NCBI GenBank assembly: GCA_963715055.1
Contig: CAVQRB010000017.1
Span: 131,316-195,315, forward strand
DNA length: 64,000 bases
DNA from: CAVQRB01 sp963715055
Lineage (GTDB): Bacteria > Pseudomonadota > Alphaproteobacteria > Rhodobacterales > Rhodobacteraceae
Direction of reading: 5' to 3'
The notes beneath the pieces are model-generated. The model did not search any database and had not been told where the DNA came from. It saw only the letters and a list, made by a program, of their open reading frames with translations. Below, piece after piece: positions 44,403 through 53,057 of the stretch. The position numbers and the translations under genes were made by a program. Numbering within the stretch: position 1 is the stretch's first letter; each line of letters begins with the position of its first letter.

Positions 44403-45004
44403 GTCGCGACCCTTTGCTGAAATTGCTGTTCTGTCAGATGGTATTTCGCGGAAATGAATTCTTCCGCCCGCCTGATCCATCCGCCCTTGTGACCGGACCG
44501 TGTCCGGGCGTATTTCCTGCTGGCCGCACGGCGATCGGCGATGCGGAAGTAGTAGTTCCGCCGCGCGATCCCGTAGGCATCGACCAGATGGTCCGGCGCC
44601 GAGAGATAGGCCGCCTGCGCCGCCGCGATGCTCTTCGGACCGAGGACCCCGTCGACGGCAAGGTCATGGCCCATCTCGTTGAGCATGCGCTGCAGAATAC
44701 GGACCGCATTGCCGCCGGCATTGACATACATGTCGAACACCGAGGCATGCAGCGGGTCCGGCAGGAGCGCGATCAACGGCTTCTCAAAGTAGTGCCTGAC
44801 GAATATGTCGACCGCTTGCTCCCGCGTAAGCGCGCGCACGTCGGAGATGCTCACACTCCCATCGCGGTCAAGATCAAGGCCGAGACTGCGCATCGTGTGA
44901 ATGGTGACGCCGAAATTCGTGGCCCCGCCCGGATCATCGGGGTCATTCACAAAGCCGCCCTCACGGGCGACGATTTCGCGGGCGATCTGCTGCACTGTCT
45001 TCAT
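44393..45004 (-). CDS. Endolysin, glycoside hydrolase family 108 (N-acetylmuramidase)
   Basis: The 203-residue enzyme is predicted to cut the glycan chains of peptidoglycan. The GH108 signature sits near the start: IVAREGGFVNDPDDPGGATN with catalytic Glu15, then FGVTIHTMRSLG. A C-terminal peptidoglycan-binding part includes LQRMLNEMGHDLAVDGVLGP and the basic RKYARTRSGHKGGW. An EF-hand-like loop, DLDRDGSVSISDV (residues 44-56), is inserted after the catalytic region. No signal peptide is seen, which fits dependence on the adjacent holin. The ATG at 45004 gives the family start. The gene sits between ccmE and the holin gene, matching the endolysin/holin pairs of Rhodobacterales gene transfer agents. 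Confidence 0.87.
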   Translation of the reverse strand: MKTVQQIAREIVAREGGFVNDPDDPGGATNFGVTIHTMRSLGLDLDRDGSVSISDVRALTREQAVDIFVRHYFEKPLIALLPDPLHASVFDMYVNAGGNAVRILQRMLNEMGHDLAVDGVLGPKSIAAAQAAYLSAPDHLVDAYGIARRNYYFRIADRRAASRKYARTRSGHKGGWIRRAEEFISAKYHLTEQQFQQRVATWV

Positions 45005-45084
45005 TGCTGTCCCCTTGCACGCAACATCGAGAGCGCAAGAATGGGCAGGCAATGATTAAGAACGGACGAGGTGACCGAACGGTG

Positions 45085-45528
45085 TCAGCCTTCGGGGGCC
45101 TTGTAGACGCCTTGTTCCTTCAAGGCGTCAACGACTTCCTTGGGCATGTAGGTCTCATCATGTTTTGCAAGGATTTCAGTGGCTTCAAAGACGCCGTTCA
45201 CCAAACTTCCGGTGCCCACCATACCCTGATTCTCCTCGAAGAGATCAGGCAGAACGCCTGTGTATGTCACCGCGACGGCAGCACCGCCGTCGGTCACGCT
45301 GAAACGGATGGTCTCGCCCTGTCCGCGAATGATGGAGCCTTCCTCGACCAACCCGCCGATCCGGAACACTTCCGTCGGCGACGGCGGTTCGGCCACGACC
45401 TGGCTCGGAGCGCGGAAGAAGTTGATCCCGTCCCGCATGGCGTAGCCGATGAGCGCCGTCGACAGCGCCAAGGCCGCGAAAGCGACGAGGATCACCTGGA
45501 TGCGTCTTTGTTTCTTGAGGCTCTTCAT
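45085..45528 (-). CDS. ccmE: Heme chaperone CcmE
   Basis: The 147-residue protein carries heme in the periplasm to CcmF. A single N-terminal anchor, VILVAFAALALSTALIGYAM, precedes a beta-barrel domain with FRIGGLVEEGSIIRG and VTYTGVLPDLFEENQGMV. The covalent heme ligand is His123 in ILAKHDETYMP, and the usual conserved Tyr follows. It lies seven bases after argC on the same strand. Its natural partners ccmF and ccmH follow after the lysis pair. Confidence 0.96.
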   Translation of the reverse strand: MKSLKKQRRIQVILVAFAALALSTALIGYAMRDGINFFRAPSQVVAEPPSPTEVFRIGGLVEEGSIIRGQGETIRFSVTDGGAAVAVTYTGVLPDLFEENQGMVGTGSLVNGVFEATEILAKHDETYMPKEVVDALKEQGVYKAPEG

Positions 45529-45534
45529 CTCATC

Positions 45535-46563
45535 TCACGGAAACAGCGGGGCCATCATCAACCCCTCGGTCTCCTCGATATCTAACATCAGGTTGGCGTT
45601 TTGCAACGCCTGCCCGCTTGAACCCTTGGTGAGGTTGTCCAGTGCGCCGATCACGAGGGCCCGCCCCTCGGTCCGGTCCCCGACCACGCCGATGTGACAG
45701 AAGTTGGACCCCCTGATGTGCCGCGTGCTCGGTGCCTCGCCGAACGGCAGCACGATGATGAAGGGCTCATCCGCATAGGCCTGGACCAGCGTGGCATGGA
45801 TCGCTTGTGCGTCGCCCTTGACGTAGGTCGTCGCGAGGATGCCACGGTTGGCCGGTATCAGATGCGGCGTGAACTGCACCCGGACTGGACGCCCGGCAAG
45901 CGCGCTGAACTCCTGGTCGAACTCCCCCAGATGCCGGTGCGTGCCGCCGATCGAATAGGCGTGGTACCCTTCGGACAACTCCGCATGCAGCAGGTTCTCC
46001 TTCAAGCTCCGCCCGGCGCCGGATACGGCGCATTTCATGTCCAGAATGATCTCGTCGAGGTCGATCACGCCCGCCGTGATCAGAGGCCGCAATATGAACT
46101 GTCCGGTCGCCGCATTGCATCCTGTGCCCGCGACGAGGCGGGCGGCACTGATCTCCTTGCGGTAGAACTCGGTCAAGCCGTAGACAGCTTCCTTCTGCTG
46201 CGCGAGTGCGGCGTGATCGTTGCCATACCACTTCTTGTACTCGGCCGGATCGCGCAGGCGGAAATCGGCGCTGAGATCGACGATCTTCAGCGTCGCAGGG
46301 AGTGCTGCGATCACCTCCTGGCTGGTCTTGTGCGGCAGGGCGCAAAAACACAGATCGATGTTTGCAAAGTCGATCTCCTCGATTTGCAAAAGCTGCGGCA
46401 GGTCGAGGTGTCGCAGATGCGGAAAGACTTGCGCGATGCTCTGTCCGGCCTTGGAATTGGCACCGAGCGCCGCGATCTTCATGGCGGAGTGCCCGGCGAT
46501 CAGCCGGATGAGCTCTGCCCCAGTATATCCCGAAGCGCCGAGAATCGCGATGTTGTAGGTCAT
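45535..46563 (-). CDS. argC: N-acetyl-gamma-glutamyl-phosphate reductase
   Basis: The 342-residue NADPH enzyme makes N-acetylglutamate semialdehyde in arginine synthesis. It starts with the Rossmann motif IAILGASGYTGAELIRL, has DLSADFRLRD and the catalytic Cys in LVAGTGCNAATGQFIL, and carries the paired His region in IGGTHRHLGEFDQE. It is followed by ccmE at seven bases and preceded by murI at 26 bases, all on the minus strand. The functions are unrelated, so the shared transcript is a matter of order, not pathway. Confidence 0.96.
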   Translation of the reverse strand: MTYNIAILGASGYTGAELIRLIAGHSAMKIAALGANSKAGQSIAQVFPHLRHLDLPQLLQIEEIDFANIDLCFCALPHKTSQEVIAALPATLKIVDLSADFRLRDPAEYKKWYGNDHAALAQQKEAVYGLTEFYRKEISAARLVAGTGCNAATGQFILRPLITAGVIDLDEIILDMKCAVSGAGRSLKENLLHAELSEGYHAYSIGGTHRHLGEFDQEFSALAGRPVRVQFTPHLIPANRGILATTYVKGDAQAIHATLVQAYADEPFIIVLPFGEAPSTRHIRGSNFCHIGVVGDRTEGRALVIGALDNLTKGSSGQALQNANLMLDIEETEGLMMAPLFP

Positions 46564-46589
46564 GGAGGGATCCGTTTCGAAAATGAGAG

Positions 46590-47399
46590 TCAGGCGGCCG
46601 TGAAGGTGATGGGCCGTCGCAGGAACTGGGTCGCGCGGTCACTGACCCGTTTCGGATTGCCCGTGGTCAGAAAGGCGGCAGACCCGCCGCCGATCTTGCC
46701 CGGATGACGTTCCAGGTAATCCGCAAGGCTTTCGGCCACCAGCGCTGCCTGGCTGAAGACCTGCACCTCCGGTCCCAGCGCCTCCTGGAAGGCCGCCTGC
46801 ATCAGCGGATAATGCGTGCACCCCAGGATCGCCGCATCGGGCGCGGGCATCTTGCGCCTCAGCGCATCCACATGCGAGCGCACGAGCGCCTCCGCCAGCA
46901 ACGTGTCGCCATCCTCGATGGCATCCACAACGCCGCCACAGGCCTGTGCCTCGACATCCACCCCGATGGCACGAAAGGCCAGCTCGCGCTGGAAGGCGCG
47001 ACTTGCCACCGTCGCGGGCGTAGCAAAGAGCGCCACATGCTTCACGGCGACCTCGCGCGGCGGCGAGTTGTCGCCCCACTGGCGCTCGGTCAGGGCTTCG
47101 ATGAGCGGCACGAAAACGCCCAGAATGCGCTTGTCCGCCGGCACCCAGCTTTCCTGCATCCGGCGCAAGGCAGCAGCGGAAGCCGTATTGCAGGCCAGGA
47201 TCACAAGGTCGCATCCGGCATCGAAGAGCCGCTGCACGCTGGCGCAGGTCAGGGCGAAAATATCATCCGCAGTGCGCACGCCGTAGGGCGCATGCGCGCT
47301 GTCGGCGAGGTAGACGAAGGGAACCTCCGGCAGCCGTTTCTCGACCGCCTCGAGCACCGTGAGCCCCCCCAGGCCACTGTCAAAAATACCAACCGCCAT
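46590..47399 (-). CDS. murI: Glutamate racemase
   Basis: The 269-residue cytoplasmic enzyme makes D-glutamate for peptidoglycan. It begins VGIFDSGLGGLTVLEAV, the family start with its Asp-Ser pair. The two catalytic cysteines are in LVILACNTASAAAL and AILGCTHYPLM. The protein ends with the NPKRVSDRATQFLRR-type segment. It is preceded by an acyltransferase gene 27 bases upstream on the same strand. Confidence 0.95.
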   Translation of the reverse strand: MAVGIFDSGLGGLTVLEAVEKRLPEVPFVYLADSAHAPYGVRTADDIFALTCASVQRLFDAGCDLVILACNTASAAALRRMQESWVPADKRILGVFVPLIEALTERQWGDNSPPREVAVKHVALFATPATVASRAFQRELAFRAIGVDVEAQACGGVVDAIEDGDTLLAEALVRSHVDALRRKMPAPDAAILGCTHYPLMQAAFQEALGPEVQVFSQAALVAESLADYLERHPGKIGGGSAAFLTTGNPKRVSDRATQFLRRPITFTAA

Positions 47400-47426
47400 C
47401 GCTTGCGTGCCCCATGTGGCACCTGT

Positions 47427-48311
47427 TCAAGACCGATGCCGTTCCTCGAATTCATACCCCAGATCGAAATTCTTCTCGGGGTCCGTGGAGAGGTCATACG
47501 TGGCTTTTCGAAGGAAATCCATCATCGCTTTGCTGTCTTTTGCAAAGGGATCGAGGACCTCACGCGGGATCGGCGCACCGATCGACAATCGCACCGGCGT
47601 GTCAACGCGCTTGCCGAATTCCTTGATCAACAAGCCCATGCGCAAGATGTAATGGGTATGGCTCGCGATCTGGAACAATCTGCTGGTATGTCCGTCGAAA
47701 TACATCGGCACGATCGTCGCCTGCGACTTGGCGATCATGCGGGCGGTGAACCCGCGCCAGCCGGGATCCATGGGGCGGGAAAACGGCCGGATGGCTGTGC
47801 TCACGGTACCGCCCGGAAAAATCCCGATGGCACCGCCGCCCGCAAGGTAGGTCAAGGCCGTCTTGCGGGTCTCGATGTTGAGCGCCAGGGCCTCCTTCGT
47901 CTCCTCGAAACTGATGGGAAGGATGATCCGGTTCAGATCCTGGGCCTTGCGGAACACCGAATTCGCAAGGATCCGGAAATCGCCGCGCGTCCGGGCCAGG
48001 ATATGGCCCATCACGAGTCCGTCGAGAATGCCGTAGGGGTGGTTGGCGATGAGGATGAGCGGGCCTTCGCGAGGGATGCTCTCCAGTGACCCTCGGGCGA
48101 TATCGAGCGTCAGGCCATAGCGCTCCACCATGACCTCGAAAAAATCGCGCCCGGCCGCGACCTCGGCTTCATAGCCCTGTGCCCGCCTGATCAGTTGCAG
48201 CCGACCGGTCGTGTTTTCCATGACGCGAATCAAGGCGCGCCCCGCGCGGGTCGCCGCCGAATAGGAGTAGCTTATGTCATGCGCGATGGAGGCTTGGCGC
48301 ATCATGCCCAT
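47427..48311 (-). CDS. Lysophospholipid/glycerol-phosphate acyltransferase family protein
   Basis: The 294 residues resemble PlsC-type acyltransferases that transfer fatty acyl chains to lysophospholipids or ornithine lipids at the inner membrane. The catalytic block is LIANHPYGILDGLVMG (His and Asp), followed by RILANSVFRKAQDLNRIILP and the glycerol-phosphate-binding-like IGIFPGGTVSTA, then ATIVPMYFDG. Alphaproteobacterial members of this subgroup include the OlsA type for ornithine lipids. The exact acceptor is unknown, and no olsB gene is visible next to it. Confidence 0.82.
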   Translation of the reverse strand: MGMMRQASIAHDISYSYSAATRAGRALIRVMENTTGRLQLIRRAQGYEAEVAAGRDFFEVMVERYGLTLDIARGSLESIPREGPLILIANHPYGILDGLVMGHILARTRGDFRILANSVFRKAQDLNRIILPISFEETKEALALNIETRKTALTYLAGGGAIGIFPGGTVSTAIRPFSRPMDPGWRGFTARMIAKSQATIVPMYFDGHTSRLFQIASHTHYILRMGLLIKEFGKRVDTPVRLSIGAPIPREVLDPFAKDSKAMMDFLRKATYDLSTDPEKNFDLGYEFEERHRS

Positions 48312-48389
48312 GGGTGTCTCCGGAAAATGACCCTGACTTCATCCTTGGAAGATGTCGATATTGCATGAACATGACGTTGCGGTGACGCT

Positions 48390-51300
48390 CTATTCGGCAG
48401 CCTGAGCCCGCGCAGGGCCGCCTGCGCGGATCGCCGCCAGCAACTCCTCGCGCCGCTTGGCCGCTTTCGCTTCGTTGGCGAGTTTGACCGGCCCGAAGCC
48501 CTTGATGTCAAGCGGCAGCTGCGCCAGCGCCGCGATCGCGGGCCGGGTCGCCTCGTCGAGCTTCGGCAGGACCTCCTTCATGTCCCTCTCGTATTGCCGG
48601 ATGAGCCGCCGCTCCATCCGCCGCTCTGACGTATAGCCGAAAATGTCGAACGGGGTGCCGCGCAGGATTTTCAACGCCGAGAGCCACCGCAAGGGCCGTT
48701 CCAGCCAAGGCCCGAATTCCCGCTTCATCGGCCGTCCCTCCGGTCCCTCCCTCGAGAGAAGGGGCGGTGCCAGATTGAAGGTCATGCGAAAATCGCCCTC
48801 GAACTCTGCCTGCGCCTTCTCACGGCTGCTGAGCAGCAGGCGCGCGACTTCGTACTCATCCTTGTAGGCCAGGAGTTTATGATAACCCTTTGCCGCCGCC
48901 TCGCGCACCGTCCGGTCGGCGATGCCGTCGAGAAATCGCGTATAGCGCCGCGCCAAACGCTTGCCCTGATAGGCTTCGAGATGGCCCTTGCGGAAGGCGA
49001 TCTGCTCGTCGAGGGATTTCGGCAGCGCGATCACATTGGGCGTCAGCAGCGCCTGCGCCTCTTTCGGATGGAGAACCGCCCAGCGGCCAATCTCGAACGC
49101 ACGCAGGTTGCGTTCCACCGCCGCACCATTGAGCCCGATCGCTTCGGTGATCGCGTCATGGCTCAACGGAACCAGCCCGCGCTGCCAAGCCGCGCCGAAG
49201 ATCATCATGTTGGAGTAAATGGAATCGCCCAGCACGGCCTTCGCCAGATCGGAGGCATCAAAGAGGTCCACCCGCTCCTTCAACCGCGCCTGAAGCGCCA
49301 GTTCCAGCCGCGCGCTCGGCAGTTGGAATTCCGTGTTGCGGGTGAAATCGCCGGTGATGATCTCATGGCTGTTCACCACCGCGCCGGTCTGGCCGCTTCG
49401 GGTCAGACCGAGGGTCTTGGCCCCCGCCGAGACCACCAGATCGCCGCCGATCAGGGCGTGAGCCTCGCCCGTCGCTACGCGGATCGCGCTAATGTCGGAA
49501 GGGTTGTTCGCGAGGCGACAGTGGATGTGAACCGCACCGCCCTTCTGCGCAAGGCCCGCCATTTCCATCATGCCAGCGCCCTTGCCGTCGAGCTGCGCTG
49601 CCTGTGCCATCACCGCACCGATCGTGACGACGCCTGTGCCGCCGACGCCGGTGATGACCACGTTCCACGTTCCGTCAATCTCGGGCAGTTCAGGGGCCGG
49701 CAGGTCGGGAAGATCAAGCTTCGAGGTCGGATCTTTGCGCAGCTTTGCGCCTTCGAGCGTGACGAAAGATGGGCAAAACCCCTTGATACAGCTGAAATCC
49801 TTGTTGCAGGAGGATTGATCGATTGCCCGCTTGCGCCCCAGTTCGGTTTCCTTCGGCACGATGGAGACGCAGTTCGACTGCACCCCGCAATCGCCGCAGC
49901 CCTCGCAGACATCCGTGTTGATGAAGACGCGCTTGTCCGGATCGGGAAAGAGTCCACGTTTGCGGCGGCGACGTTTTTCGGCAGCGCAGGTCTGGACATA
50001 AACAATCGCCGACACGCCGGGCGTCTTTGCAAACTTCTGCTGGACAGTTTGCAAATGCGCGCGCTCATGGGTTTCGACGCCCTTGAAATCGGCCAGATCG
50101 ACGTCTTCCTTTTCATCGTAGACAACGGCGATATGCGGCACCCCCATGGCTTGCAATTCGCGCACAATTCGCGGCGCATCGAGGCCGCCCTCATTGCCCT
50201 GCCCACCGGTCATCGCCACCGCGTCATTGAACAGGATCTTGAAGGTGATTGTCGTATTGGTCGCGAGCGCCGCCCGGATCGCCTGCACGCCCGAGTGGTT
50301 GTAGGTACCATCCCCGAGGTTCTGGAAGACATGCTCGCGCTTGGAGAAGGGCGCCTCGCCGATCCAGTTGGCGCCCTCGCCGCCCATATGGGTGAAACCC
50401 ACGGTCTCGCGGTCCATCCACTGCACCATGTAGTGGCAGCCGATGCCGGCATAGGCGCGCGATCCTTCAGGCAGTTTCGTGGAGGAGTTGTGCGGGCACC
50501 CGGAACAGAAATAGGGCAACCGTTCGGCGATGTTTTCGGCATTGTCGTTGCGCCGCGCCTCGGCGAGCACGCGCAGCCCGGCCTGCATCCGCTCGGTGTC
50601 GCGACCCTCTTCGATCAGGATGCCGCCGAGCTTCTCGGCGATCATCACCGGGTCGAGCGCGCCGCGCGTCGGGAAAAGTTCCTCGCCATGTTCGAGCCCC
50701 GCGCCGCCACCCTTGTACCACCCATAGACGCGCCGGTGCTGGTCGGAGAAGAGCGCCTCCTTGATCTGCACCTCGATCAGCTTGCGCTTTTCCTCCACCA
50801 CGACGATGAGATCGAGCCCCTCGGCCCATTCGTGAAACCCGCGCATGTCGAGCGGAAAGGTCTGCCCGACCTTGTAGGTGGTGATGCCAAGCCGCTCGGC
50901 CTCGGCCTCGTCGATGTTGAGAAGCGAAAGCGCATGTACCAGATCGAGCCAGTTCTTGCCCGCCGCCACAAGTCCGATGCGCGCGCCGCGCTTGCCCCAG
51001 ACCCGCTTGTCCATCCGGTTGGCGTGCGAAAATGCTTCCGCCGCGAACCGCTTGTAGTCGATCATCCGCGCTTCACGTTCCGCCGCCGTGTCCGACAGGC
51101 GGATATTCAGCCCGCCCTCGGGCATCGCGAACTCCGGGTTGACGAAAGAGTAGCGATCCAGCCCGACATCGACCACCGATGTGACCTCGACCGTGTCCTT
51201 CATCGTCTTGAGGCCGACCCAGAGACCGGAAAAACGGCTGAGCGCATAGCCGTAAAGCCCAAAATCGATGATCTCCTGCACGCCTGCCGGGCTGACCACG

Positions 51301-51806
51301 GGCATGTAGGTATCCACCATGGCCCATTCGGACTGGTGCAATACGGTAGAGCTTTCGCCGGTATGGTCGTCGCCCATGGCCATGATCACGCCGCCGAGCT
51401 TCGAGGTGCCCGCCATGTTGGCGTGGCGCATGACGTCGCCGGACCGGTCTACCCCCGGCCCCTTGCCGTACCAGAGCCCGAAGACACCATCGAACTTGCC
51501 CTCTCCGCGCAATTCCGCCTGCTGCGCACCCCAGAGGGCGGTCGCCGCCAGATCCTCGTTCAGGCCCGGCTGAAACACGATATCGCTGGCGGTGAGTTGC
51601 TTGAGCGCACGCTGCATCTGCATGTCCACGGCCCCAAGCGGCGAACCGCGATATCCGGTCACAAGCCCTGCGGTATGGTGGCCTGCCGCCTTGTCCAGAG
51701 CCTTCTGCATCAGCATCAGCCGCACAAGCGCCTGAGTGCCGTTCAGCAGAACCGGCGACTTTTCAAGATCGAAGCGGTCATTCAGCGAAATCTTCTGCGT
51801 GCTCAT
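48390..51806 (-). CDS. Indolepyruvate ferredoxin oxidoreductase, fused alpha-gamma type
   Basis: The 1138-residue protein oxidatively decarboxylates aryl or branched 2-oxo acids to acyl-CoA. The N-terminal TPP-linked part starts NDRFDLEKSPVLLNGTQALV, with VTGYRGSPLGAVD as the pyrimidine-binding domain. The central TPP-binding segment contains FCSGCPHNSSTK and HMGGEGANWIGEAPFS. A cysteine-rich stretch (VCEGCGDCGVQSNCVSI, then CNKDFSCIKGFC) can bind iron-sulfur clusters. The C-terminal gamma domain starts near VITGVGGTGVVTIGAVMAQA. The ATG at 51806 is chosen by similarity. It diverges from a LysR gene across a 169-base spacer with a palindrome. Confidence 0.92.
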   Translation of the reverse strand: MSTQKISLNDRFDLEKSPVLLNGTQALVRLMLMQKALDKAAGHHTAGLVTGYRGSPLGAVDMQMQRALKQLTASDIVFQPGLNEDLAATALWGAQQAELRGEGKFDGVFGLWYGKGPGVDRSGDVMRHANMAGTSKLGGVIMAMGDDHTGESSTVLHQSEWAMVDTYMPVVSPAGVQEIIDFGLYGYALSRFSGLWVGLKTMKDTVEVTSVVDVGLDRYSFVNPEFAMPEGGLNIRLSDTAAEREARMIDYKRFAAEAFSHANRMDKRVWGKRGARIGLVAAGKNWLDLVHALSLLNIDEAEAERLGITTYKVGQTFPLDMRGFHEWAEGLDLIVVVEEKRKLIEVQIKEALFSDQHRRVYGWYKGGGAGLEHGEELFPTRGALDPVMIAEKLGGILIEEGRDTERMQAGLRVLAEARRNDNAENIAERLPYFCSGCPHNSSTKLPEGSRAYAGIGCHYMVQWMDRETVGFTHMGGEGANWIGEAPFSKREHVFQNLGDGTYNHSGVQAIRAALATNTTITFKILFNDAVAMTGGQGNEGGLDAPRIVRELQAMGVPHIAVVYDEKEDVDLADFKGVETHERAHLQTVQQKFAKTPGVSAIVYVQTCAAEKRRRRKRGLFPDPDKRVFINTDVCEGCGDCGVQSNCVSIVPKETELGRKRAIDQSSCNKDFSCIKGFCPSFVTLEGAKLRKDPTSKLDLPDLPAPELPEIDGTWNVVITGVGGTGVVTIGAVMAQAAQLDGKGAGMMEMAGLAQKGGAVHIHCRLANNPSDISAIRVATGEAHALIGGDLVVSAGAKTLGLTRSGQTGAVVNSHEIITGDFTRNTEFQLPSARLELALQARLKERVDLFDASDLAKAVLGDSIYSNMMIFGAAWQRGLVPLSHDAITEAIGLNGAAVERNLRAFEIGRWAVLHPKEAQALLTPNVIALPKSLDEQIAFRKGHLEAYQGKRLARRYTRFLDGIADRTVREAAAKGYHKLLAYKDEYEVARLLLSSREKAQAEFEGDFRMTFNLAPPLLSREGPEGRPMKREFGPWLERPLRWLSALKILRGTPFDIFGYTSERRMERRLIRQYERDMKEVLPKLDEATRPAIAALAQLPLDIKGFGPVKLANEAKAAKRREELLAAIRAGGPARAQAAE

Positions 51807-51856
51807 CGGGCGCCTCCCCAGCGTGGGTCCAGTGTTGCACATTTGAACTCGATAAT

Positions 51857-51875
51857 AGGTCACAATATATGACCT
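51857..51875. promoter_or_regulatory. AGGTCA-N7-TGACCT palindrome in the divergent spacer
   Basis: Perfect six-base arms AGGTCA (51857-51862) and TGACCT (51870-51875) enclose CAATATA. The element lies 51 bases upstream of the oxidoreductase start, in AT-rich sequence that could hold its -10 region (TATTAT on the minus strand nearby). A repressor operator is likely; the regulator is unknown. Confidence 0.5.
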
Positions 51876-51975
51876 GTATAGGGTTTTTTCGGCGATTTCC
51901 GCCGGGGCGCGGTAACTTCTCTGTTTTTTCGGGTTAGATATCGCTAACACGCGATCAGGTCACTGGGGATGCGGT

Positions 51976-52872
51976 ATGGACTGGGACAAGCTGAGAATTT
52001 TCCACGCGGTCGCCGATGCGGGCTCGCTGACCCACGCGGGCGACAAACTGAACCTCTCGCAATCCGCGGTGAGCCGTCAGATCCGTGCGCTGGAGGAAGC
52101 GCTCAACACCACGCTCTTTCACAGACATGCGCGCGGATTGATCCTGACCGAACAGGGCGAATTGCTCTTTGATGCGACCGCCGCCATGACCAAGCGCCTC
52201 GATACTGCTGCCGCGCGGATCCGTGACAGTGAAGAGGAAGTCTTCGGCGAGTTGCGGGTCACCACGACCACCGGTTTCGGGACATTGTGGCTGGCCCCGC
52301 GCCTGCCGAAACTCTACGAGAAATACCCCGATCTCAAGATTGACCTGATGCTAGAGGAACGCGTGCTCGACCTGCCGATGCGCGAGGCCGATGTCGCTAT
52401 CCGCATGAAGGAGCCGAGCCAGGCCGATCTCATCCGCAAGAAGCTGATGATGATCAAGATGTGCCTCTACGCGACCCCCGATTACCTCGCGATCAACGGC
52501 ACGCCCAAGCGGATCGAGGACATCGCCAACCACCGCCTGATCTGCCAGAACACGGACAGCGATCAGGTCGGCGCGGGTTTGCGTCTGGTGCAACACCTCA
52601 TGACCTTCGATATCCGCTCGCTCCTGACCGTCAACAACTACTTCGGTGTTCTGCAGGGCGTGCTCAACAACCTCGGAATAGGTGTCCTGCCCGACTACGT
52701 GACCGAGGATTTTCCCGACCTCGTTCAGGTCCTGCCCGACCTCGAATCAGCGGATGTACCCGTATTCCTCGCCTATCCGGAGGAATTGCGGCACTCGCAG
52801 CGGGTTTCCGCCTTCAAGGACTTCGTGCAGGACGAGATCATTTCCTATCGCAAACGGTTGAAAGAAAATTGA
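51976..52872 (+). CDS. LysR-type transcriptional regulator
   Basis: The 298-residue regulator has an N-terminal winged helix-turn-helix (residues 1-60: IFHAVADAGSLTHAGDKLN, then LSQSAVSRQIRALEEAL) and a periplasmic-binding-protein-like effector domain from about residue 90 (FGELRVTTTTGFGTLWLAPR, ADVAIRMKEPSQADL, NNLGIGVLPDYV). It diverges from the indolepyruvate oxidoreductase gene, the usual layout for a LysR regulator and its target, so control of that gene is a reasonable guess. The ligand is unknown. A strong terminator lies 157 bases after the stop. Confidence 0.92.
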   Translation: MDWDKLRIFHAVADAGSLTHAGDKLNLSQSAVSRQIRALEEALNTTLFHRHARGLILTEQGELLFDATAAMTKRLDTAAARIRDSEEEVFGELRVTTTTGFGTLWLAPRLPKLYEKYPDLKIDLMLEERVLDLPMREADVAIRMKEPSQADLIRKKLMMIKMCLYATPDYLAINGTPKRIEDIANHRLICQNTDSDQVGAGLRLVQHLMTFDIRSLLTVNNYFGVLQGVLNNLGIGVLPDYVTEDFPDLVQVLPDLESADVPVFLAYPEELRHSQRVSAFKDFVQDEIISYRKRLKEN

Positions 52873-53028
52873 AAATGCCGCGCAGGCGACAAGCCATGCA
52901 GAATTTGCATAGCAGACATGCCTTCGCAGATGCAGAAACTGCCTTGATCGACAGCACTGTGCCGCCTATTTCACCGTCATGAAGACGCGGAAGCTTTGCT
53001 TTCCTCTTCATACCTCCCTGTTGGACTT
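52873..53028 (+). ncRNA. Possible 3'-UTR-derived small RNA after the LysR gene
   Basis: The 156 bases between the LysR stop and the terminator contain no convincing gene. A 34-codon frame MPRRRQAMQNLHSRHAFADA onward exists but has no clear ribosome-binding site. The last 40 bases are pyrimidine-rich and include CCTCC (anti-Shine-Dalgarno-like), directly before a strong terminator stem with eight T residues. That pattern fits Hfq-binding 3'-UTR small RNAs, but no expression evidence is available here. Confidence 0.3.
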
Positions 53029-53057
53029 GGCCGAGCTTCGCGCTCGGCCTTTTTTTT
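53029..53057 (+). terminator. Strong Rho-independent terminator after LysR gene
   Basis: GGCCGAGC (53029-53036) pairs perfectly with GCTCGGCC (53042-53049) around a five-base loop, followed by eight T residues (53050-53057). This is the clearest intrinsic terminator in the window. Confidence 0.92.

Noticed and set aside
45055..45058. CtrA half-site upstream of the endolysin gene
   Set aside because: Only one TTAA is present; the second half-site at the N7 position is missing, so it cannot be called a CtrA site.
48879..51872. Open frame of 997 codons on the plus strand opposite the indolepyruvate oxidoreductase gene
   Set aside because: The His/Arg/Gly-rich translation is typical of an antisense shadow, and the minus-strand protein is fully conserved.
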